Shown here piece by piece: positions 12,223 to 19,500 of a stretch of DNA of 20,323 nt. The notes beneath the pieces are model-generated. The model saw nothing but the letters and a program-made list of their open reading frames with translations. It had not been told where the DNA came from and ran no database searches. The translations under genes were made by a program, and so were the position numbers. This stretch comes from a virus. Location: positions 1 to 20,323 of the IMG/VR virus record IMGVR_UViG_3300020200_002063; one strand, 5' to 3'. The stretch's first letter is position 1. Each line of letters begins with the position of its first letter.

Positions 12223-14249
12223 GCACGATCTACAAGGGCGCACGGCCCACGACTTACGAGCAGTACCAGCGCACGCGCTACCGGGGCGTGCACGACGCCG
12301 TCACCGCCATGACGACGATGAGCGAGCCGCTCCATCGCCGCGGGGGCGGGGGCGACGGGGTCGCGGGGGCGATGTCCTTCGCCGAACTTCTCGACCTGTA
12401 CAAGCAGTTCGAGTCGTACTGGACCCCGGTGCACGCCGAGCAGGAGATCGACCGGCGCATCTTCAACCTCGCGCAACAGGTGAACGTGCCCGACGGCTAC
12501 AACGTCGTGCGCCCCTCGACGGGCAACAGCGTGATCCTCACGCTCGCCGACCACGTCGCGGGCGACCGGCCGATGTTCAAGGTCCCCGAGCAGAACCTGT
12601 CGCTCAAGGCCGCGCGCAACTCGGAGCACATCGAGAAGGGACTCCAGGCGGCGATCGACAAGTTCACCGGGAACCTGCCGAACAACCCTGTTCGCACGAT
12701 GGTGGTGAACTTCGGGTGGGCGGGCATGGCCGTCTCGCAGGGCCCGATCTTCCTCCCTGAACTGTGGGGCTACGAGCCCGAGCGCAAGTTCTTCAAGTCC
12801 GAGGAGGAGTACGAGGAGGCGCTCGGCGACTACCAGGCGAATAAGCGCCTCCAGTGGCCGTTCTGGTGGCGGATGGTGGACCCGCGCTACTCCTTCCCCG
12901 ACCCCGGCACCACGGGCAAGCAGATGGTGATGGTCTCGTACGATCGGACCGTCGCCTCGATCAAGGCGCAGTTCCCCGAGTGGAGCGGCCGGAAGACGAA
13001 CTCGTACGAGGAGTGGCCGATCCAGCAGCGGCTGCGCTGGCTGGAGGCGTGGGACTGCACGCACCGCTACTACACGGTGGGCTATCAGACGGACGGCGAG
13101 ATCATCGACGTGGCGCGCCACCGCTACGTCAAGCCGCCGTTCCAGATCAGGGCCGCGGGCTTCGGCGACGAGACCGGCGAGACGTTCGAGCAGTTCCGCT
13201 CGCTGATCTTCCCGGCGCGCTCGCTGATCAACCAGGAGATCAGGGTTCTCACGCAGTTGGACGCCGTCATGCGGAACGCCGCCTGGACGCAGATGCTGAC
13301 GCCCGAGGGCTCGAACTTCACGCAACTCATGCCCGGCACCGTGACCCCGATGAAGCGCGAGGACATCGACCTCACCCGGCCCGTCACCGAACTCCGGGGC
13401 GAGGTGGTGCAGGCGCTGCTCCAGGAGCACGAGATCATCTCGAACGGGATCGAGGAGGCCACCTACCCGAGCGTGGTCCGCGGCGTGCGAACGAAGGGCG
13501 TAAGCTCGGGCTACGGGCAGAACTCGCTCGCCGCGCTCGGCAAGATCAAGTTCGGCTCCGTCGCCGGGCAGACGGCGTCTCTGCTCCAGGAGTGGGGCGC
13601 GGACTTCCTGCGGTGCGTCGAGCGGGTCGTGGAGGAGCCGCTCCCCATCTGGGGCCCGAACGCCGCGAAGGGCTTTGACGACTTCGCGCTCAAGCCGAAG
13701 GACATCAACGGCTACTACTACTGCCTGGTCACGCTCAACCCGAAACTGCCGATCGACCGGGCGAACGAAATCCAGGTGGGCTCGGTCCTCTACAATAACG
13801 GCGAGGGCGTGATCGACTCGGACACGTACCTGTCCGACTTCGCGGGCTACGAGCAGCCCGAGGAGATGCGTATTCGCGTGATGCGTGACCGGATCATGCG
13901 CCTGCCCCAGGTGCAGCAGGTGATGATGCTCGCGGCGCTGGACGAGACCGGGATGCTCGACTTCCTGGTCGAGGCGGCGCGCAAGATCGGCATGGAGCCG
14001 GGCCAGGTGCTCGCCTCGCTTGGCCTGCTCCAAGCACCCCAGCAGGCTCCGGTTGGCCCCGGAGGCGGCGCGCCCGGAGGGGGCGGGGCGGCCTCCCTCT
14101 CCGGTGCGCGCATGAACCCCGGGCCGAGCGCCCAGGCCGAGCCCATGCCCGGCGGTATCAACTCGGTCGCGCAGCCCATGAGCCAGGCCGAGGCCGCGGC
14201 TGGGGCGGGCGTCCCGGGCCCCGGCGGCGTGTCCGGTGGGTACACCTGA
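12219..14249 (+). CDS. Portal protein, 676 aa
   Basis: The dodecameric vertex through which DNA enters and leaves the head, and onto which TerL docks. Size and position after TerL are typical. The N-terminus has LLDLYKQFESYWTPVHAEQE (residues about 55-75); the wing/stem region includes WWRMVDPRYSFPDPG and RYVKPPFQIRAAGFGDETG. The helical core has EHEIISNGIEEATYPSVVRG and GQTASLLQEWGADFLRCVER, and the end of the folded part has RIMRLPQVQQVMMLAALDET. The last 70 residues are Gly/Pro/Ala-rich and probably disordered. I see no fused protease or head-morphogenesis domain. GTG 12219 overlaps the 19-aa frame. The call rests on context plus these features; the protein is divergent. Confidence 0.82.
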   Translation: MSTIYKGARPTTYEQYQRTRYRGVHDAVTAMTTMSEPLHRRGGGGDGVAGAMSFAELLDLYKQFESYWTPVHAEQEIDRRIFNLAQQVNVPDGYNVVRPSTGNSVILTLADHVAGDRPMFKVPEQNLSLKAARNSEHIEKGLQAAIDKFTGNLPNNPVRTMVVNFGWAGMAVSQGPIFLPELWGYEPERKFFKSEEEYEEALGDYQANKRLQWPFWWRMVDPRYSFPDPGTTGKQMVMVSYDRTVASIKAQFPEWSGRKTNSYEEWPIQQRLRWLEAWDCTHRYYTVGYQTDGEIIDVARHRYVKPPFQIRAAGFGDETGETFEQFRSLIFPARSLINQEIRVLTQLDAVMRNAAWTQMLTPEGSNFTQLMPGTVTPMKREDIDLTRPVTELRGEVVQALLQEHEIISNGIEEATYPSVVRGVRTKGVSSGYGQNSLAALGKIKFGSVAGQTASLLQEWGADFLRCVERVVEEPLPIWGPNAAKGFDDFALKPKDINGYYYCLVTLNPKLPIDRANEIQVGSVLYNNGEGVIDSDTYLSDFAGYEQPEEMRIRVMRDRIMRLPQVQQVMMLAALDETGMLDFLVEAARKIGMEPGQVLASLGLLQAPQQAPVGPGGGAPGGGGAASLSGARMNPGPSAQAEPMPGGINSVAQPMSQAEAAAGAGVPGPGGVSGGYT

Positions 14250-14542
14250 TGCCGTCGGACAAGACGCTCTCCCCCGAGACCCGCGCCGTCAAACTGGCGG
14301 CGAAGGACCTGGGCGCCTTCCGTGACTCGTTCCGAAACCAGGGGTCGCTCTTTATGCAGGCCCGGCGCAGCCCGTCCACGGAGCGCCTCCGGGCGGCCGT
14401 CCTGGCGAGCCCGGCCGCCCGCGACCTGATGGCGAACGGGCACCCGCTCACGCTCGCCGCGCGTGTGGCTCGCATCGAGGCGCGCGAGAGGCGGGATAAT
14501 CCGCTCGCCGCGCTCCTCGCAGAGCACCCGGAGGAGGTCTAG
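14249..14542 (+). CDS. Hypothetical protein, 97 aa, in head module
   Basis: A basic, helical protein not recognised: KTLSPETRAVKLAAKDLGAF, FRNQGSLFMQARRSPSTERL, then LTLAARVARIEARERRDNPL. ATG 14249 overlaps the portal stop (TGATG). Its size and place between portal and a large virion protein would suit a scaffold-like helper or a head accessory protein, but no motif shows this. Codon bias is strongly coding. Confidence 0.65.
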   Translation: MPSDKTLSPETRAVKLAAKDLGAFRDSFRNQGSLFMQARRSPSTERLRAAVLASPAARDLMANGHPLTLAARVARIEARERRDNPLAALLAEHPEEV

Positions 14543-16561
14543 ATGCCGCTCACGATCCGCGATGCCAACGGCGCGACCATCCTCATCGACCCGCTCACCG
14601 GCCAGGTGATCACGCCCGACCGGATGCGCTCCGCCGCGTTCGCCGTGGCGCAGCAGCGCGGCATGGACCCCAACGACTTCGTCGCCCAGGTGAACGCCGT
14701 CAATGGCTTCAACCCCGGCGCGTTCGGCGAGGACCCGACCACCACGCTCATGCAGATGGCGGACATGGTGGCAGGAGGCCGCGTGCTCACGGGTGGACCG
14801 AATGGCCCCGGCTCCGAGCCAGAAGTGGACCCCGGCCGCGTGCTCACGGGTGGACCGACGGAGCCCGCGCCGCCGTGGAAAGTGAAGGACACCTCGCCGG
14901 GCGGGATCAAGAACGTATTTGTGAGCCCGCTGAACGGCAAGGTCGTGGTCGAATACAAGGACGCCATCGCGTACCCCCCGGATGAGATCACGGTCCAGCA
15001 GTTCGCAAGCGTCTACCCGAGAGCCCGCTTCGACAAGAACGGGCGCCTCGCGGCCTGGAATGACGACGACGACGACGCGGTGCCCGCGTCCACGATCGCC
15101 ACGAACCAGGCTGCGATGGAGCGCCAGCGCGAGGCCCAGCGGTTCCAGGCCGGGCAGTCCGCGCTCCTCCGCCAGGATGAGCAGCGCCGCTGGCAGGAGA
15201 GCTACGACTTCGACAAGGCGAAGTACAACGCGGGCCTGGAGGTCGCCCACGCCCGCGAGCAGCAGCGGATCGCGGAGAGCACGCGCGACTTCAAGGCCGC
15301 CGAATACTGGCGCTCCCGCGGCGACGAACTCGACCGGATGCGCTTCTCCGAGGACCGGCGCCGGTTCGACGCGAGCCTGGAGCACCGCAAGGGCCAGGAC
15401 CTCCTGAACCTGGGCACCCGGCCCGAGACGTTCCTCAAGTACCTCTACGCGCTGCGCGGGCTCCAGTCGCCCCAGGGGCTCGACGTGTCCCCGGCCGTGC
15501 TGCCGGGGTTCGGCTCGCAGGCCGCGGCCCCCGCAGCGGCAGCGAGCAGCACGCCCGCGCCAACCGTGCCCAGCGGAGGGGGCGCACCCGCGCTCCCTGG
15601 GAGTGCTCCCTCCGCCTCTGGCACGGGGCTGCCCGCGATGGCGGCTGCCGCGCCTGCGCCTGCACCCGCTCCCGTCGGGAACGGCATGGGCGCTATCGCG
15701 CTTCAGGACCTCCTGGCGCGCCAGCAGGGCCTGCCGGTGCCTGCTCGGGCCGGGCTGCCGCACGGCACGAACATCGCCGGGCCGACCTCGCCGCGGCCAT
15801 CCATGCCGCTCCAGAACGTCCTGGTGCCGCAGCCGTCGGTGTTCAAGATCGGCAACACGGAGGTCCTGGCGAAGGACGCCCAGCCCGCGGGTGCCATCTC
15901 GGTGAATGCGGGGCAAATCCTGCCCGGCACGGTGGCGCGCATCCCGATGCCGCAGAACTGGTCTACCAACCCGGCTGCCACGGTCACGAGCATCGACGTG
16001 ACGCCCGACGGCGAGGTGGTCGAGCACGGTATGCGCGAGGTGATCCAGCCCCAGCACCTCGGGGGCGGCACGCGCTGGGAGGCGTACGCCGACGGGGGCC
16101 CGATCCGCGAGCCCGTGATCGGCCGCGGCGTGATCTCGGGGCTGCCGTACATGTTCGGCGAGGATGGCACCGAGCACGTCGTGCCCGAGGGCAAGACGCT
16201 GGACGACGTGAAGGGCAAGCGCCCGAAGAGCCGCAAGTACGCGACCGGCGGCGCCGTCGGCGGCGTGCCGCAGTACGCACGCTCCGTGTTCAACCCCGCG
16301 GGACTCGCCGCGAAGTTGCGGAAGAGCGAACTTTCGCCCGGCGTGCCGGTGCTCCCGCAGTTCCGATACCTCACCGGCCAGGGCGAGTCCCTGATCCCCG
16401 GCGCCCAGCAACTCACAGGCTCGACCCCGAGCGAGCAGGCGCTTTACCGTGGCTTCCTCACGGACTACGCGGGCGTGAACGCGGACGACGTGTTCTCCCT
16501 CGCGCAGCGGATGCGGCCACAGGCGAATGCCCGGCCGACGCGCATCGCGTCGTCGTACTAG
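14543..16561 (+). CDS. Probable virion structural protein, 672 aa
   Basis: I do not recognise a single family. From N to C: a compact start (MPLTIRDANGATILIDPLTG); a Gly/Pro stretch with two copies of GRVLTGGP (see repeat 14777-14858); a folded part with VFVSPLNGKVVVEYKD; a long Gln/Arg/Glu-rich helix at about 192-292 (AMERQREAQRFQAGQSALLR onward) likely to form a coiled coil; an Ala/Pro linker at about 315-385; and a C-terminal part with YADGGPIREPVIGRGVISGL then PYMFGEDGTEHVVPEGK (FGEDG at about 538) and KYATGGAVGG. The 'GG.. - FGE.G.E.VVP' combination is a hallmark of C-terminal regions of tape-measure and other phage virion proteins. GAGGAGG precedes ATG 14543. It may be an internal or ejected head protein. 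Confidence 0.6.
   Translation: MPLTIRDANGATILIDPLTGQVITPDRMRSAAFAVAQQRGMDPNDFVAQVNAVNGFNPGAFGEDPTTTLMQMADMVAGGRVLTGGPNGPGSEPEVDPGRVLTGGPTEPAPPWKVKDTSPGGIKNVFVSPLNGKVVVEYKDAIAYPPDEITVQQFASVYPRARFDKNGRLAAWNDDDDDAVPASTIATNQAAMERQREAQRFQAGQSALLRQDEQRRWQESYDFDKAKYNAGLEVAHAREQQRIAESTRDFKAAEYWRSRGDELDRMRFSEDRRRFDASLEHRKGQDLLNLGTRPETFLKYLYALRGLQSPQGLDVSPAVLPGFGSQAAAPAAAASSTPAPTVPSGGGAPALPGSAPSASGTGLPAMAAAAPAPAPAPVGNGMGAIALQDLLARQQGLPVPARAGLPHGTNIAGPTSPRPSMPLQNVLVPQPSVFKIGNTEVLAKDAQPAGAISVNAGQILPGTVARIPMPQNWSTNPAATVTSIDVTPDGEVVEHGMREVIQPQHLGGGTRWEAYADGGPIREPVIGRGVISGLPYMFGEDGTEHVVPEGKTLDDVKGKRPKSRKYATGGAVGGVPQYARSVFNPAGLAAKLRKSELSPGVPVLPQFRYLTGQGESLIPGAQQLTGSTPSEQALYRGFLTDYAGVNADDVFSLAQRMRPQANARPTRIASSY
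14777..14858 (+). repeat. In-frame direct repeat of 25 bp, two copies
   Basis: Identical 25-bp copies at 14777-14801 and 14834-14858 are offset by 57 bp (19 codons). Both encode GRVLTGGP inside the 672-residue virion protein, within a Gly/Pro-rich linker. Identity at third positions indicates a recent duplication. Confidence 0.9.
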
Positions 16562-16570
16562 GGAGGAAAC

Positions 16571-19500
16571 GTGCCGCGCACCGCCGAGGAGCAGCGGGGA
16601 CCGAAGCGACCGCCCCGGCTTCCGCGCGACATCGAGATCGGCATGGGGACGCCCGTGAGCAGCGCCGTCGGGGTCTCACCGCATCCGCAGCCCCCGGGCC
16701 CGCTCGACTTCCTTGAGGGAACCCCCGTCTCGGGGGTGTTGGACTGGATCACCCGCGAGGCGCCGCGCCGCGCTCGGGGTGAGCCGGGTGCGCTCCCCGG
16801 CTCGGTCGAGCCCCTGCCGGTCCTCGGCACCGAAAAGTCCGGTATCCCGGACCTCATGCACTTGATCACGGCGCGGCAACGATGGACCCAGGCGGCGATG
16901 CAGAATCCGCCGTTGCCGCGCGAGGGTATGTCGGACGCCGAGATCGAACGGCGCCGTGAACTTGTGGAGCAGGGCCTGTCGATAGACGATGCGGGCCGCC
17001 GGGCGCGCCTGGAGACCGCCGGCCGGGCGTTGAAGGGGCTGGGCGAGTTGGGCACCGGGCTGGTGGGCGGCACTGCGCTCACGTTGTCAGCGTTTACCCG
17101 CGGGGAGGTCCAGAGGCGGCTGGACCCGGACGCCTGGGTGGAGAACATCCGCCGCGGAGGGCAACGGCTGCCGGAAGGCAGCATGGGGCGTTCGATGGTC
17201 GATCTCGGCGTGCCGGATGTCGGCGCCTTTTTCGCCCTCTCAGCCCCCGTACGGGCCGCCCGGGCCGCAGCGCGGTCCCTCGCGCTCACCGAGGGCTACC
17301 GCCTCTCCTTGGCCACGGAGACCCTGACCGACGCCGTCCGAAGCGGGAGGCCCTACAGGGAGGCGTTGGAGGAGACCGCGGCCCGGCACCCGCGCGTGGA
17401 CATCGGCGACTTGGCGGTCGAGTACGCGCGCCGCGCCTCTGGGGGTGCTGGTCGATCACCTGGTACGTACGTGCCCTCGGTGCCCGGCTCCACCAAAACC
17501 GTCCCCGTCCTTGTCAACAGCGAACGGTTGCCTGAGCCGTTGCCTGAGCCGTTGCCTGAGCCGTCGATCATGCCCGAGGAGATCACCCAGCGCATGAAGG
17601 ACGCGGGCTACTCGCGCATCCTCATCGCCCCCGGCGCCTCGGCCACCCGTGCGCCCGAGTACGCCGCCGAGGTGGAGCGGGCGCTCGCGCAGGCCGCCGA
17701 CCGCGAGACGGCGCTGCTCAAGGGCAACGCGCGATTTGTGGGCGATGAGGATGCGCGAGTAGCCCGCGTCCTTCACGGGAGAAGGCCTCCTCCACAAGAG
17801 GAGGCCTTCTCCCGTACGAAACCCACGCCGTGGGCGGTCCGCATGGAGCCCGAGGGCGTGCTCGCCGCCGAGGGTCGCGGCATGGTGATCGCGCCGTCCG
17901 GCCAGATGTACGCGGACCGCCTCCCTGGCACCACGCCGTACGACATGCTGGTCAAGATCACGGACAAGGGCTACCCGTCGCGCATGGTCGTGGACGCGGA
18001 CAGGGTGCGGGCCCGCTCGTCCCTTGGCAACCTCTCCCGGTACAACATCGCGCACCGAGCCTCGATCAACACGGGCGCCGGGGCGCTCCCGGAGGGGCTC
18101 CGCGTGAACTACCGAGCGGACGCCGCCTCGATGGCGTCCGCTCGGCGCGAACTTCTGCGTGAGGCGTTCGAGGACAACGCTGGTGCGTTCGGGCGCACCG
18201 GACTGGTCACGGTCGAGGTAGATCGGCAGCAGTTGTCGCGCGCCTTCGGCGACACGCGGCGCACGCTGCGGGTGAACGTCGTGGGCCGCCCGACGGTCGC
18301 GCAGATGGACGCGATCGAGCGCATCGTGCTGCACGCCTCCACCGCCGAGACGCGCGGCATCCCGATCGACCTGGAGTGGCGCGTGGTCGGCCTCGGCAAA
18401 GGGAGCGGCGGCCAGTTCACCGAGATCGCCAGCGAGGCGCTCGGTGGAGTGAAGCGCGGCCGGGTCACGGTGTCCCCGGAGGAGGGGCCGTCGATCTTCG
18501 AGAAGTTCCGCGCGCTGAGCGCGGCGGTGCGCCAGCAGGGCGACATGGCGGCGGGGCTTGACCTCCAGACGGCGATGAAGCCGGGCATGGGGCTGCGCGA
18601 TTTCAAGGAACTGGTGCCCGAGTTCCGCGATTGGGCCAAGCGTGCCGGGGTCACGATCAAGGAGGTCGGGGTCGGCAAGAGGGTCACTTCGGGCTGGGGC
18701 GCGGAGAACGACCTCGAACTCCTGGTCAAGGGTCCCGAGCGGGGTGTCGAGTGGCTCGGCGCGAAGGCCGCCGACGAGATGGGCCAGAGCGCGTTCATCG
18801 CGGTGCACCCTGGCACCAGGGACTTCGTCTCCCGGGTGACGTTCGACGCGATCCCGCGCGACCAGATGGACGCGCTCGCGAACCTAGTGAAGCCCTACCT
18901 GAACGCCCACATCATCCCGGACAAGAATGGCAACGCGGTGGGGCTCGTGGCGGTGGGGCCGCGCGGGGACGTGAGTGCCTCGACGCAACTGGTCAAGTTC
19001 CTCGCCAATCCTTCGGTCCAGGAGAGGCTCTCCAATATCAACCGGGCAGACAGCCGGGCGAAGGTGGTAGCATATGGGCGTGACGAAGCAAACAAAGCCT
19101 TCTACGAGGGACTCGGCTTCGAGTCCCGCACCTATTCGGAGGCTCTCGCCAGAGGACCTCGCGGCACTGCTGGAGGCCGCGCGAGAAGCCTTCTCGACTC
19201 CGCCGACCCCGGAGGAGTTGGCGAGGGAACGCGAACGCCTCGCCCAGGCGAAGCCGCTGGAGGAATCGGTGCTGCTTTTCCCCGACCAGGCGCGTACAGG
19301 GAATGGGTCGCCCGCAAGCAGACTCCCTACGGATACGACTGGCAGGACTCCTGGCGGCGCCAGCGTGCCGCCGAGGCCGCCGAGCGCCTAGACCCCTACC
19401 TCGGCACGGCGGACCTGTCGCTCCCCGTGGAGCAGCGCGTTGGCCTCTACAGGCGCGAGTCAGACATCCTCCGCTCGATGGTGGGCGACCTCGCCGACTA

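Noticed and set aside
17528-17563. Direct repeats as a CRISPR or attachment site
   Set aside because: Contiguous 12-bp in-frame units without spacers, encoding a Pro-rich linker.
17595-17775. Fold-back chimera from whole-genome amplification
   Set aside because: After the inverted arm the sequence does not continue as the reverse complement of the upstream region, so a simple fold-back is excluded; reads are still needed to exclude other artefacts.
12141-18808. Very long open frames on the minus strand across portal, virion protein and giant gene
   Set aside because: They mirror GC-rich plus-strand genes, giving products dominated by Arg, Leu, Val, Gly and His with no domains; the plus-strand products are recognisable and correctly ordered.
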